Shown: positions 1-15,300 of the stretch, in pieces
Layout: every line of letters begins with the position of its first letter
Numbering within the stretch: position 1 is the first letter of the stretch
NCBI GenBank assembly: GCA_002633025.1
Contig: NMRB01000282.1
Span: 181,728 to 245,727 of the forward strand
DNA length: 64,000 nucleotides
Direction: 5' to 3'
Source of the DNA: Notospermus geniculatus
Taxonomy: Eukaryota; Nemertea; Pilidiophora; Heteronemertea; Lineidae
Notes under the pieces: model-generated
What the model saw: only the letters and a program-made list of their open reading frames with translations
What the model was told of the DNA's origin: nothing
Database searches by the model: none
Program-made: the position numbers and the translations under genes

Positions 1-360
1 TATCTCTAACTCAGAGGCAGACAAGTTGTATGGTGGTTCATCTCTCACAGTCATAACAAAAAAGCATCTAAATAGAATTTATAGCCTGTATTCTGAACGT
101 TGGGCATGTTGAGGTTGTTATACATCGTGTATGAACCTGCTATAATTGCTTGTGTATTATTTGCATCTCCTAAAACGAGGGGCTGTTTCAGGTGCTTGTT
201 TATTTCACCTGCTGTGGCATTGGTCAGGGGCTGGGGACAGTATCTACCGGTACACAATTCTGAAATGGCCCACTCAGTATTCTTTAACAGTTTAAAGTTA
301 TAGGAATCCATTGGACTTGAAATGACAACAAATTAACTAATCACAATTTTTTACTTTCAG

Positions 361-3300
361 ATGGAGAACCTCAGAAGACCAAAGTCATCAAGGCATCTGG
401 AACTACCTCCAAAAAGAGTGAAAAGGTAATTCGTTGGCCCGCTTCTTATCTGGGATGATTTGCTAGTGAGATCTGGCGTCAGTCCTTTCTTACAGCACAC
501 GGATAGTGTAGTGGCTTTTGTCATATGTGACCTGGCACAACAAAATGGGTCGGAAGTCGCACAGAAGAAGACCGAAGATGACACCCGACAACAACTACAG
601 AAATCGACAAAGTCAAATTTCACAATGGGCAGACAATCCTGAAATCATCGAACCGTTGGTGTCATCTTGGACATGTTCGGTCTTCTTCTGTGCGCATTCC
701 GACTCATTTTGCTGTGCCGGGTCATATATGATCGTTTGTTGATCTGAATTGGCAGGCGATGTAGCTGTTTTTTTCTGCGAATATCAAAATCAATTCTGAA
801 ATGTACATTGTATGATATTAATAGGCAGGTTGTCCATCTGAGAAAATCCAGGACTCATTCTGATAGCTCAGTGTTGAAATCAACAATGTATTCGCCATCT
901 GTTCGTATTGTCTGTCTGTATCCTCTTATTGGATAGTCATGCTTTCATGGAGAAAACTGAATACGTGTTATCTATATGATATTGTAGATTTATTGAACGC
1001 TGCATGTCAGGTGCTGTTTTCACAAACACTTCTGCATTTGTTTGGTTCCCATTCTCACCGTGACTAAATACTGCATTCGATATCGTCTGTCGTCCATTCT
1101 TACGTCATTAGTGCAAAAGGAGGAGCCCTGATAGCCAAGTGGTTATCACATCCGCTTTGCAAGCAGCAGGTCCTGGGTTCGAATCCTTCCCGGGCCATAT
1201 GGGATTTCATTCCCGGCTCTTCAGTCCGTTGCATGGGACAGTGGGCCATGGTGCCTGGTACCTTGTGTCTTTGGTAGGGCAAATAAAAGATCGCATCTAA
1301 ATGAGGAACATGAGTAGCTTGTGATGGCCTCCTCCGTACTTACCAGGGCCAATAATGCTATAGCGTCGGCCCTGACAGAAAAGTCAAATACAAATATCAG
1401 CGCAAAAGCAGCTGATTGCTCTTTTGGGTATGTACCGTATTTATTGGCGTACAAAACGCACTGGGATATAAGCCGCACCCCCTGGACGCCATTACCAAAT
1501 CCATAAATAAAGCGCACTGGTGAATAAGGCGCATCCACAGCATGCACATTCAACTATACATGCATCTTATACTACTGTACATGCATCACACCAACACGTG
1601 GTGGTGTCAATTTGAGCATGCCTGAGCACACCATTACACTTCCTGTACTGTTGTCCTGTGCTTATATAGAGTCTCGTTCAACTTTCGTATATTTCTTGGT
1701 TCAGTGTCAAATCAGTGTCAAATATTCTAGGATGTTCATCTCTTTACCAGATGAATGAAATAAATTGTTAATGTTACTCCAAGACAGTTTTGTCTTGGGG
1801 TTGAATATATATATTTTTATTATTTGCATATAGGGTGTACTAGAATAAAAAAATGCTAATTCCCCTTCACTTGTTCTTTACCCTGATATTGGTATTCCCC
1901 AGGGGTATTCCCCTGGCTGTCAGACCCGGATGTTATGACGTCATTTTCACTACAGTTGGGGGCCATCTCAGCTTTCTTCAACATGAGTTGATAGCATTCA
2001 TGAATAGCTTGTGAATCATCATGTAAACCATACGATGAGATGCCCCCTCACCTGCCAGCCTCGATTTCAAATCAGAAAACATGGCATGGTCAAGACATGC
2101 AAGATGGTGGCTGACAGAAACGAAAAACTTGATGGGTTTAAGTTCATTTTGGGTGGGAATAAAAAACTTTTTTCAACAAATGGAGGGACTAGGGGGGCTA
2201 GTATGATTGTGGATGGCATGCAAGGACTGGATTTACAGTTTAAAGTGAGTGATCAGGTGAACTTTTGACCGTTTTAGCGCCGTGTTGACATTCATGTTGC
2301 CAGCATCATCCAACTTGATCACCGTTGTGTCAAGGTTTTGGGGCCTCAAAAAACTTTTTGGAGGGGTAGTGCTTTTGGCCACCCTGATCCTTAAATAAAA
2401 CGCACCTTCCTATAAGCCGCAGGCCCGTTTTTGAGGCCCTTTTGGGGTCAAAAAGTCGCGCCTTGTACGCCAATAAATACGGTACTGAGGGGGTAAGACC
2501 ATCTTTTTTATCAACTATTTATTGAGACGAGCTTTCGACTCTACCGGGCCTTCATCAGGTATCATCTGTCGTCCATTTTCATGTGATGACCTGATGAAGG
2601 CCCTGTAGGGTCGAAACCTCGTCTCAATAAAATATTATTTGATTAAAAAGATTGTCTTAACCCCTCACTACGTACATGTACATGTACTCGTGATAACGAT
2701 CAACACGGCTGCCTGGATATTTCTAACGATGATTGCTATTTTGTTGTGTGAAAGTGGCCAATCAACGGGTTTTTCTGCTGTTGCATTTCTGCCAATCACG
2801 TGATAATGGACAACAGACGATACCGAGTCCTAGCAGTGAGATTGGGAACCGATGTTACAAATTAAAGTGAAAAATATGTCCTGTCATAAAAAATGCGAAT
2901 AATATTAATTGTTGGTCATTTATTTCCAGGCGAGTGATTTCACCGATATGTCTGCATGGCCAACGTTAGGAGAAGTAACCGATGTGTCGCCGTTTCAAGC
3001 GTCTAACAAACGACGCCCGAAGGAGCTTTTGACGCAGAAACAGTCATCGGCAACAGATTCTGGCGGAGATGGTGACGATTCTTCGAAAGAAAATAAGGAT
3101 AACACGAGTGGGAGTGGTGACGAGGCGCAGAAAACACCCAAGAGGAAACGTAAGTTTACGGAGATGAATCTGCCTCCTCTTGCAGCAGGGGTCGAAATTA
3201 GCGGTAGCCCGAAGGCCCAGGACCCACCTGAATTGGTGTCAGGCTATCAAACCTCTCCATGTCAGTCGCCCGGTCGGCTACCTCGAAAAGTCACCCATGG

Positions 3301-6300
3301 CTCCAGATTCTGTTTCTAACCCGCACATGTTATCAGGGAGAGTGTGGTAATGAATGTTAATGTATGAGCACCATCACTGATTGTGATTGGTTCAAACTGA
3401 GCGATTGAAATGCTATCTTGAGGCAAATATTATTCGTCCGCGTGTGCTGAAGATGGCGCTGCGATCACCATAGACTTGTTCCTCTGTCATGTCTGTATAA
3501 CGGCGTCACCTTAAAAGTGTGTACTGGTTAATGAAGTTGTAGTCAGAGAATTTGGGCTACCACAAAAAGAGCAGGGCTACCAACTTTTTCCCAGTGATAG
3601 CACTGCTGGCTACCATGGCAAAATCCTTAATTTAGACCCCTGTGCAGTACTTATTCCAGAGAATTGTCAGGTGAGGAATTCATGACATGAAAATGACAGA
3701 CCGAACTCTCATGACTTTCATCCACTGTCTTAGCTGGCAGAACAAGTGGAATTCATGACTTGATAACTTTATAAGTTTCGTCTTAACAAGGTCAAGGTGA
3801 TCTACTCTAGGTTCTATCCACAACTCAGGCAGCACCGCAGCCTTGCTCATGGCTGCAGGCGCGTTCATGATTGTGGAATATCAAATCAGTGTTGGCCAAT
3901 TAGTGATGTGTAATGAACATCGCATTGGCTGATCTTGAAACATTTTCTTGGAGAGACGTCTTAAGGCATTCTCAATAACCAATGAAGAGAAGTGTCCCGT
4001 AATTTTTAGCCTGCGTGGCCGATAGGCCAAAAGGGCTTTAATGCTGTGCTTGGGACCTTTAGTGGTGGTCTGTCGGATGTGCGGACGTAAACTTTTCCTT
4101 CGTCAGATGGAAAGCACCTTTAGTTTTTGACGGATCATTTTCATATTGCATGTGGGTGTGTATGACCACAAAATCTAGGTCAAGTTCGATTTTCGGTGCG
4201 ATGCGACTTCTACTTTGGCCATTAGGGGGCGTTTTGTGAAAAACTTAGAAGGGCTATATTTGGATAATGGTTTGAGTTATCACGTTGTAACTTTGTATGT
4301 ATACCTCTAGGTTGTAGTGACTCACAGACGAAATTTCGGTGAAATTTGATTCCTGACTTTGCCACTTCTTTTGCAGCCAAAGCCAAGTGGGTACCTCTTG
4401 ACATAGAGCCACCAAAGGGAGGGCGATCTGGCCGAAGGAGTAAGAGTCGGGATGACTTGTCTTCGCCGAGGATGAGACGCGACGCGAGAAGAGGAGAACT
4501 ACCTCCGAAACTTAGAGATGATGCAAGAGGTTCAGATTCGGCGAACTGGCGTGATGATATGAGGGCGCCGAGTCCTCGCGGTGCTCATCGTGGTTCGCGG
4601 CGGGGTCGTGGACGAGGCAGGGGACGCGGTGGCGGGAGGTCACCAAGAAGTGCTGGTGATAGGCCCGAGTTCAACCCTGCTGCAACAGGTAAGATTCCGG
4701 TGATCTCTATCATTCTGTAGCCACTCGCTTGAAAGGCCTGTTTCCACTACAGCGGATCACGCCGTGGTTTGCGGTGTGGTTTTCACAGGGCTTTGGATTC
4801 CTTTGATGGCTCAACGATACAAATACAAATGTTACTTGTCCCAATGCCTGTGAAAACCACTCCACTTGCCGCAAAACTCTGCTTAATATGAGCATCAGGC
4901 CTGTGAGATTCATAATGCCCGCTGTACACAATCAAATTTTTCATCCAATTTTCTGAATATGCTCAATAAATGCCTTCATGCGGGTTTATACATTGAAGCC
5001 CCAATAGGTCCGGAATCTGAATTTCCAAAAAATTGGATGAAAAATTTGATCGTGTACAGCGGGCATAAGTGTTCTTCACTAAATTTTTGAACTAAATACC
5101 GCCACGTTTACATTTTCATTTTCTTCTCAGATTTCCAGTATTACAATAACTATGATGACCAGTTCTACGTTGACCCCAGCCTCAATCAGATGATTTCTGC
5201 TCCATATGGCACAGTATATTTCAACAGCCAGTTCCCTGTCGGTGTTGATGATCACATCGTTAAAGAGTATATTAGGAAGCAAGTGTAAGTACTGCTGAAA
5301 ATTGTTAAACCTTCCGCTGAAATCTGATTGGGAAGATCAGGTTTGTGGTTATGATGTATGATGTGATCTCAGCAATTTATGGCCGTAGGAACAGGGGGCA
5401 CCTGCCCCCCTCCCCCAATATTTGGCTTGTCAAAAATAAAAAATTGGCAGGCTCAGCATTTGACTGCCATTAGTCCCAAAAAGCCCAAGTCCAATAAACC
5501 AGTGAACCACACTTACAGGGCTAGAGTGTCAAATTTTGCTCTCAAATGCCGGGAAATAGCGTAAAAGCGCTCTTATTTTCTCAAATTTTCCCGGGGAGCC
5601 CCCAGACCCCCGGCCGATATTTCGGCTCGCGCCGGCTGCTAACGACTACGGCTACAGTCCACCGTTCCCCTCCCCCCCCCCCAACTTCCAGGACGTTCCT
5701 ACGGCCGTGCAATTTTGATTTTCACGACCAATCTGGCTGCAAATTTTCAAATTCAATGTCAGAAGTATTAAATGGAAAGAGGACAGCTGGTAATGTGAAG
5801 AGTGTGATCAGATGTCAGAACGTTTGAACTTGAGGCAGCTGCACCGTCGTGAAGTGTCCAACCCCCATAGAAAATCAGCATAATATGTTTTAGGTAAACA
5901 TCGTCAGAAGTCTTAGCCTGGTACTCGAAATTTCAGTTCACACTTTGTGTTAGTGTTATTGTTTAACCCTTTCAGTTGGGAATAATTTGGGGAATAATGC
6001 ATCATAACCTTGAAAAATAGATGCCACTGAATATTTGGCCAGTTCTGACAAAAGAAAACTGGTCTCTCCTTATGATAAACAATAGACAATTCTCAAATTG
6101 ACGTAAATGAGAAAGATCTGCGCACTTCCGCCGAAATCACACAACCATAACCTCGGTCTGAAACTGAATGACATGACGCAAAGAACCCCACGACAGTGGC
6201 ATTGACGACGTTGCGTCAGTCGACCATTGCTGAATCATGGATGGCGCCACGTCAGCTGGTTTCAGATCGAGGTTGTTGCGATTTCGGCGGAAGTGCGCAG

Positions 6301-9300
6301 ATCTGCGAATTCGAGAATCGTCTGTCAAGCTGTTCTTCCACCAGTGCCCGTTAGCTTGCCAAAGACGAACCATGAAAGAGATCTGCACCAGGGCTCACAC
6401 TTGGGTCTAAAATTAGGGAGAAATAATGTCTCCCTCCTCAAAATTTTGGGAGACTTCACTCTCAAGAGGGAGACTTCACATAAAGTTTGTGGACGACATA
6501 TCTAACAAAGTTGGTTGATTTCAGCCTCTTTGCAAGAAATTAACACTTAGGGCCGTATGCACCAAACTAAGATTATCTTGAACTCAGGTTAAGCCACAAC
6601 TTTTCCATTGTCACATCATGCGCTGGCAAACCTGAACAATTGAAAAGTTGTGGCTCAAACCTTAGTTCAAGATAATCTTCGTTTGGTGCATACGGGCCTT
6701 AATGATTATATTTTAGGGTGTTTAGGAGCGGATTTGGGCATTTTGGAGAGCAGAAAATGCTTCAGAGAGTATCATATACTCCTAAAAAAATTTTTTTTTT
6801 TTTGGTGACTTTATGTCTCCCTGGGAATTATTTTGGGTGAAATTTTCGCCCCACATCGCCCACATCACCCCCCAAATGTGAGCCCTTTGTACCATTGCGT
6901 CGCGAGTCGAGATTGGGACTGAAGGGGTTAACACCTTTGATAAACTCTTGTCACTATTCATAAATCATTCTATTTCTCTTACAGAGAATACTACTTCAGC
7001 GAAGAGAACTTACAACGCGACTTCTTCTTGCGACGTAAGATGGAGGTCGGAGGCTGGATCCCGGTCAGCCTGATCGCCGGGTTTCGACGTGTGCAGGCGC
7101 TCACGCAAGATTTGAATGTCATGGTTGAGGTGGGCGATATCATCATAGAGGTAGCTTGTCCTTCCCACAAAAGATGTCTGGAATGAGTGCTTCAGTCCAC
7201 TGTTGAAGGAACTCCTACAGTCATCTTTGAAATTTTTCCCTGACCCTGAAATTTTTGTGTCCCCAGAAGTATGACCTGTGCTTCTTTCGATCGTCTCGCA
7301 GGTTCAAAGGATTTTAAAAAGCAAATCCCTTCTTTTCAATTAGGAGCGATAGAGCAAAAATAAATCATGTAGCTCTGAAATCAAACTTTTACTGCTCGAC
7401 TCAAAAAGGGCCACAAAAATTAAGGTTTTGACAGAAATGCGGTTAACTGCTTGCACGCAAGACAAAACGATAAGCATCACTCATGATGTTGCACCTGTTA
7501 ACAACTCATGTATTTGCACTTTGGTATGCAAGAACTTTTGTGTGCATTGTCAGAAGTTCACTGTCTGTGCATCCCTCAGTTTACAAGTGCCTAAGCCTAT
7601 CCTTTTTGTGTGCTGCGCACAATATTGTTGTAGCGGCTCTAATTTGTGGCTTTCTGCCAATATTTGATGGCTTTTCTCATTTGCAAATTTGATGGTTTGC
7701 CTAAGGAATGCTAAATCACAGGAACATCAACATTTCAATAGACGATTCTCGAATTCGCTGATCTGCGCACTTCCGCCAAAATCGCAAACAGAACCTCAAT
7801 CTGAAACCAGGTGACGTGACGCAGTCCATGGTTCAGCAGTGGCCAACTCTGACACAATGTTTTCGAAGTCACTCTCGTGGAATTCTCTGCGTTACGTCAT
7901 TCAGGTTCAGACCGAGGTTATGGTTGCGTTTTTGGCGGAAGTGCGCAGATCTTTGTCGTCAACGTCAATTTGAGATTTGTCTATTGAACAAATTACCATT
8001 CAAGCGCATTTCAGTTTTGTATTCCTTGACTTAAAAGTCAAATTATGAAACAGGCGTGAAAAATACAGGATCTGTTATCTTTTCCTATTTTCAGTCATTA
8101 AAAGACAGCACAGAATGTGAGATGTCGGAAGATTTTCAAAAAATACGCTCAACTACGAATCCCGATAAGTGGCGAATAGAAGTTCCCACAATCGCGACGT
8201 CAACGTTGCATCCTGATGTGCCCGAGTTCATTCCAGGCCAGACTTATTATTTTCCACAGGGACACACCACAAGTAAGAATTTCTTGCATACGACAGAATT
8301 AGGCATTCCCCCATTGCAACAATAGGAGCTGTCAGTCAGTTGACGAATATGAATCACTATTCAATGTCTAGCGGACCCATAAATGCTTGTTTGAGCACTA
8401 ATCAAGAGAATTTTACATTGTATAAAGTGCGGCTGACTGCTTCTCTTAAACTGGGTGAAATACCCCAATGTAAATGTGGGCATTTTCTTTCTTTTGGATA
8501 TCACTACATATGTGACCCTCCACAACGAAACCAGTCGCATGTCGCTCAGAAGGTGGGCCGCAATGAACTAAGATGACACCAGGAGAAAATGGAAGAAATA
8601 GATTCTTTCAGATTTCATAATAGACAGACAATATTGAAAGTGACAAACATTTGGTCTCAACCGACATGCGACTGGTTTTGCTGTGGAGGGTCACATATGA
8701 GTAATTTATGCCCAGAACAAGCAAGAGACAAACTGTGGAATTACAGGAGACCAGGTTGCTTCCAAAACCATAGATGTCGATTGTACTTATTGTGTTTGTG
8801 TATGGGTCTGTCATGTCGTTATAGGACCGCTCACTATGGTGACATCTGAAGGCGGTAACGACTCCCATTGCTGCTCTGATGGGAAGTCTTCTAATATTTT
8901 GATCAAATAATCTGATCTTAACTACCGGTACATTAAAATGCAGAGTTTCTGAGTTACCAAAATGTTACTATTTCAGCGTCTGCTCCAGAATCGCCACGAG
9001 ATGCAGCAGACGATGAGGAGGAGTCCCAAGATGAGGTGCACGAGCGAGAGGTGCGGTCAAAACAGAGTAGCGCCGAGTCAGGCTCCAATAAACAAGCAAA
9101 GATATTGTCGTCGAGTGCTCCTGAACAGACTGACTGGTCGGAAGAATGGAAGGAAGTCAAAAGAAAACCAAAATTGCCGAAACCAAAGAAAGTAGGTTGA
9201 ATTTAATTCCTGCTTCTATCCCCGACATCACGAAGGTCATAAAATTTTGTCATACATGTAGGTGCAGTTTACACGAACTGATTTGGACATACGATTGTGT

Positions 9301-12300
9301 TGGATCCGACAGTCGGGTGTAAATTGTGTAGATGTAGTTCGTGTAAATTGTGCAGCTGTAAATCATGTAAATTGGCCTCAACAGAAGGCAGTTCTCATGT
9401 TTTATTTGTATATTACTCTATTCTTCAGGAGCAACCACGAGAAAACGAACAGGAAGAGCTCGACTTCATGTTCGACGAGGAAATGGAGGGATTATCGGGG
9501 CGGCGGAATCAGTTCACAGAAGATTGGTCCGACTCCGATGATGAACTCGAGGATGTCGACATCAACAAAATCTTAATCGTAACGCAGACACCACCGGCAT
9601 TCCGCAAGCACCCGGGAGGTGATCGGACCGGAGATCATACGTCCAGGGCCAAAATGACATCGGAGTTGGCCAAGATCATCAATGATGGCTTGGTTTATTA
9701 TGAGGACGATCTGTGGGAGGAACATGTCCGGGTAAGTTATTTGAATTCCGTTATAATATTGCCCTTTTGAACTCGGTACAAAAGTTTACTTTATCATGTT
9801 TATTCCTTACTCAAAAAAAACAGGCTGAATCAGTAGAATGTACATGGTTTTTTTGGCACTTATGATTTTCCGTGCTCTTTTTTGCAGCGTAATCCATTCA
9901 GTTCGCTTCAAGATTTGAAAGACTCTTTTGTAAGTACTTAACTTATGTATTGTGTTCCTTGTCATTCACTTCATTGGATTCGGAAGTGTATTGTTCAACG
10001 TATTGCATGAAGAAGATACATTTAGTATCTTGTCATTCCCTCCATGTAGTTTGTAATGTCAGAACCATTCTTATCTTAGTTTTCGTTCAGATATTTCTTC
10101 AGATCAGTTGACCTCTATAAGTTGGCTTTATTTGGTGTTATACTTTGTTAATTTTCTGTGAAAGCAAAAAGCAAAATATTGGCGCTTGGGAAATGGTCTG
10201 GTTAACAGTATTTTGATGTTCGAATCGTCTTAATTGTTACAGCAAGATTTACAGCAATACAAAACTATCAAAACGATAAGCAAAGAAGAATACGACAAAA
10301 TCCACCCAACGGCAGCTCCAGTTGACCCGAATCAGAAGGTGCCACCCCCTCCCCCTCCAATGGTGGTCAGCATAACGCCAACAGAAGGTAAATTCAGTTG
10401 ATTTGTAGTGTACTGTTTGTAAGAGGGGAAATTCGGGGTGCATCAGACCTTGATCAACGTCAGGGTTCGTCACGGGTCTATTCGAATACAAATCTTCATC
10501 AACTGATGCAAGATACAGAATAGCACAAAATTGACACACAAAATGATAATAAGCAAGAAGTCAATCTCCAGAATTCACGAATTTTCGACCCCAACCGGGG
10601 TCTTTTTCAAGTGGAACTTTACAATCTGAAACTCTAGAATAAACTCTAGAATAGTCTATTCTAGAGTTTCAGATTGTAAAGTTCATCAACTGATGTGTGC
10701 ATTAACCCAGTAGGACGTCATATTACGTCATTACGAAATCCAGGGAATCCCCAAAAACACCCGAGGATCGTAGCTTGCGTAAGGCGTAATAGTACGCCTT
10801 GCAAGGAAGTGGCGCTTCACAGTGCATAGGACGTTATATCACGTCTGGAACCTTTTGTGTCAAATGCTTTTTTGGCAATTTTTTTGGAGAGAAAAATTAG
10901 AACTAAAAAAATTACACAGTTAATGGGTTAAAATGTGAATTCTGTGTTATCATTTCCAGTGAATGCTGATACAGCGGCAGAAGCAGGTGCATCTGAGCAA
11001 GAAATTAGTGAATTAGGTTCTCGGACGCCGCGCACACCGAGAAGTCGAAAAGCTCCACGGTTCTACCCGGTTGTCAAGGACGGCAGTGCGCCACAAGATC
11101 CTCAGACTCCGAGGAAGAAGAAAACGAAACATAGTCAGAATCCAGTGCTAGAAAGTCATGTCGGTTGGGTGATGGACTCCAAGGAGCATCGGCCAAGGAC
11201 CACCTCATTATCCCAAAGGTAGGGTACATTCTGTGACTAGTGCTCACTGTGGTGTTATGTGAACATTTTTGTGGATGCCCCTTCAAATTGTTGTCAGCCA
11301 ATGGCATAAAAACAGTAGCTGTATCACCACATGTTAGGAAGGGCATTCCATAAACTCTTGACCTGGTTTTGTTCGGCTCATGTCCAACCTCCAAATTTCT
11401 CCAACAAATACATGATAAAAGAGCATCAAAATCATTTTCTTTTCCCTCGAAAGGAGCGCAAGGTTTGCACTTTAAAATTGGGTTGTGGAAAATAGTCAAG
11501 TTTTCACACAATATTTACTTCAATGGGGTACCGGCGTGCCCAAAAGAGGTGCTGGCGAACAACTCAATTTTAACACAAAAGCGCATGCGCTGCGACGTTG
11601 AAAACGTCATTGACGTTGCACATAGTTTACTATTTTAGCGTAAACAACAGACTGAAGAACATTGTCATTGATTCTGAATGATGCATCGCACATAATGTCA
11701 CTGTCTATTGTTTACGCTAAAATAGTAAATTTTATCGATGAAATTCAACATGTTCCCGCTTGAATTTTCATTTGAAAACATTCAGATATGTTGAGTCAGT
11801 CCTATACTTGATGATAAACATGTAAAATTAGAAATTCAGTATACTACTTTAGGTATATTAGGGCTAGAAGTAGGGTGTAGTTTCAGAATTAAATGGCAAA
11901 TAACATTGGTTTGACTTTTGACATCATAGTTTTAACTGAGTTGTTCGTCAGCGCCACATCACAAATTAGTTCCGCCAGCTTAGCTTATGATTTGTCCTGT
12001 TATTTTCTTCTATTCTGGCATTGTTCCTATCTGCGGAAAGTTATTTCTGTTGCATAACCTGTGGCTTCCCAGAGTTCACTTCTGTTCTTGGTTCTGGATT
12101 GGTACTTCAAGGTTCTGTGCTTCTGTCTCTTATCACCTACTTCACTATCTTGTCTATAAGGGGGTCTGATGCTGCAGATATAATCCTGAACTGTTGATTT
12201 GTTGCTCCCTGCAGCTGAGGTGTATGGCAGAGGGTTCGGGGCGTAGCTAGCGGGGGGCAGGGGGGCAAATGCCCCCAGAGCAAAAAGGGATTTTTCCTCT

Positions 12301-15300
12301 AAAATGTCATTTCCCCTCTTCAGGCCAAGTTATTTTGGTGGATTAGATGTGGGGAAAATGCATCTGAGAGGATGTAGATTTTCAGTTTTTTTCTAGGGGA
12401 GGACCCCAGACCCCCCTCCGGCTTCGCCCTCCAGACTAGCAATTTTGCCCCCTAGGCCATAAAAGCTAGCTATGCCCCTGGGATTTGTTACTTGTGGTCA
12501 TTCAATTTTTCTGCTCCACCAAGGCCATTCCCTACATTTATATCAAACCTCACACGAGAATCAGGAAATCGGTTTCACCCAGGTGCATCAGTTTGATGAA
12601 TGCTCGCAATCATTCTTTCTGATAGAGTGTCAATCCTTGGCCTTGTTTGTGCTTGTTTGCCCTCAACTCTTATTGGGCAGTTTTGCTACATTTTCAGTTT
12701 AATTTGTTAATGTAAGAAATACTTTATCCAGAAAATCAGCTTGAAGGGTGTTCATAGTTGAACAGATAGTACCCGCTTTGCTTCTTTCATGAAATTGTAT
12801 GGACTGGTTCTACTCTGGTGAATGCATCTGCCCTTTATTATCTTTATCGAAAGTCCTATCTAGAGATGTACCTCTGCCAGTTCTATAACCAATAGCTTCC
12901 TCATCTAAACTGAGATATTATTTCTAACTTTCAGTCCGTCAGAAAGTCAAGTTTCAACTAGTTACGGAACGCCACATTCCTTCCCGGCTTTCCAACATCC
13001 ATCACACGAACTGCTCAAAGAAAACGGCTTCGTTTGGCACGTTTATCATAAATATCACGCAAAATGCTTGAAAGGTAAGAAAGCCTTCATTATCACCTCT
13101 CTCCTTTGGTCATATTTTTCAATTTATCAGAAAACTTCGTGACAACATTTCAAATAGATGGTAAAGGGACTGTTCATTTTCGTCAATTGAGGAATCTGAG
13201 TTGTGATCCTTGAGAAAATGGAGAAAGCTATGAAGCTGCAAATTGGAGCGATCATTCTGTACAGCACAAGAAATAATCCCTGCAATTTGCAAGTGCATAG
13301 CTTTTTCCGTTTTCCCAAGGATTACAACTCAGATTCCTCAAGTGATGAAAATGAACAGCACCTTTCCAGCTGACCGTATGCAGATCGTAAAGCCTTGACC
13401 TGTTTCGTCCACATTGACTTGTTGAGGACGAAGACACTGCTAGAGAAACAGTAGCAATACTGGTTTGAGGTGATTTCGCCATGTCACCTTGAATAATCAA
13501 AGCTACTTACACTGGTTTGAACACCTGTCTTTTGGATGGTAAATTTGCCATGACCCGGTGCAGTTCGTAAAGCCTTGACCTGTTTTGTTCACATTGACTT
13601 GTTGAGGACGAAGATACTGCTAGAGAAAGAGTAGCAATACTGGTTTGAGGTGATTTCGCCATGTCACTTTGAATAATCAAAGCTACTTACACCTGGTTAG
13701 AACACCCGTCTTTTGGATGGTAAAGTTACCATGACCCTGTGCATATTGTAAAGCCTTGACCTGTCTAGTTCGTGTTGACTAGTTGAGGACGACGATACTG
13801 CTAGTGTAAGAGTAGTAATATTGGCTTGAAGTGATTTGCGATGCAGTCCAAGAAAACCCGTCAGATGTTGCATTTGAGGAAAGTGTTAATGGCCTTGGTG
13901 AACCTGCACATTTCAATAGCTGAAATGTACTTCGTAAAGGGTAAACAGCCCTTGTTCAGCGACATCTGACGGGTTTTCCTAGACCGCCACACATTTGCTA
14001 GTGTCACCTTGAGTTAATGAAAGCTATATATTCTTGCTCTACTAACCTTTCAGAACGCAAAAAGTTGGGTATCGGTCAATCCCAAGAGATGAACACGTTA
14101 TTCCGTTTCTGGTCATTCTTCCTCCGTGAGCATTTCAATAAAAAGATGTATCAAGAATTCAAAACACTTGCTGTAGAAGATGCCATCGCTGGATACAGGT
14201 TTGTTTGCCAATATTGCTCACGATTACGCCCCACAACTCAGGCAGCACCACAGCCGAACACATGGCTTCCAGGCGCGTTCATGATTGTGGAATACTAATT
14301 CGTTGTTGGCCATGCAGTGATGTTAGCAGCATTGTGATTGGTCAGTGATGAGACATGCTCCAATTGTCATTTGCTTTGTTAGCCCGCTTGGCCGCAAGGC
14401 CCAGCAGGGCTTATGCTGTGGTTGCGGTCATTGAGTGGTGGTCTGTCGTGCGTTAGGACGTACGGCGGTACGTACGGCGATACGTCCGTAAACTTTTGGT
14501 TTGTTAGCGCTCTAGCGCCTTTATTTTTTGACGAATCTTTTTGGTCTTTGGTGGGTCTATATATGGGCCTAAGATCTAGGTTGAGTTCGATTTTGAGCAC
14601 GATTGGATTCCTATTTTGGCCTCCAGGGGGCGTTTTGTGAAAAATTTCAAAGGGCTATACTTTGATAATGGTTTGAACTATCGTGTTGAAAGTTTGTACA
14701 CATGTTCCTCTAGGTTATAGCAACTTACAGACAAACTTTCGGTGAAATCTGATTCTTGACTTTGCCACTAGGGGGCCAAAACCAAAATCACAGGAAGTGC
14801 TATTTCTCCATAACCAAGAGATGAATTTTTGTCAAATTTTTATCATGGGTATATCTAATGAGAATACATAAGATAATACCCGAGTTTTTAGTTTGACGTA
14901 CTTTTCAAGGTCACAGAGGTCAAAGTTCATCTGAAATTACGAAGTTGGCAATTTTTGTAATGGTCTCACCTTTGCTTTGAAACTTTGCACATATCTAACT
15001 CTAGGCTGTAACAACTCAAAGACGAATTTTTGGCAAAATCCGATTTTCACTTTGCCACTAGGGGGATGATGATGATTCCCATCACCATGCTTCAAGCCAA
15101 GCGGGCACAGTGCCATTGGCACTATTTTTGGGTTCTCTTTCTATCATGTCATACTGTTTGTATTTCTCGCAATTATACTCACCCGCAACTCAGGCAGCAC
15201 CGCAGCCGAACACATGGCTTCCAGGCGCGTTCATGATTGTGGAATAGTAATTCATTGTTGGCCATGCAGTGATATTACCAGCATTGTGATTGGTCAGTGA

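Noticed and set aside
1120-1195. Possible tRNA gene
   Set aside because: A and B boxes are present, but no convincing acceptor stem closes it, and a second copy with the same 3' body at 57 kb shows it is a SINE head.
2591-2630. A complete, active hammerhead ribozyme
   Set aside because: The core boxes and stem II are present, but stem I is not formed by the flanking bases and stem III would be only two pairs. Kept as a hammerhead-like motif only.
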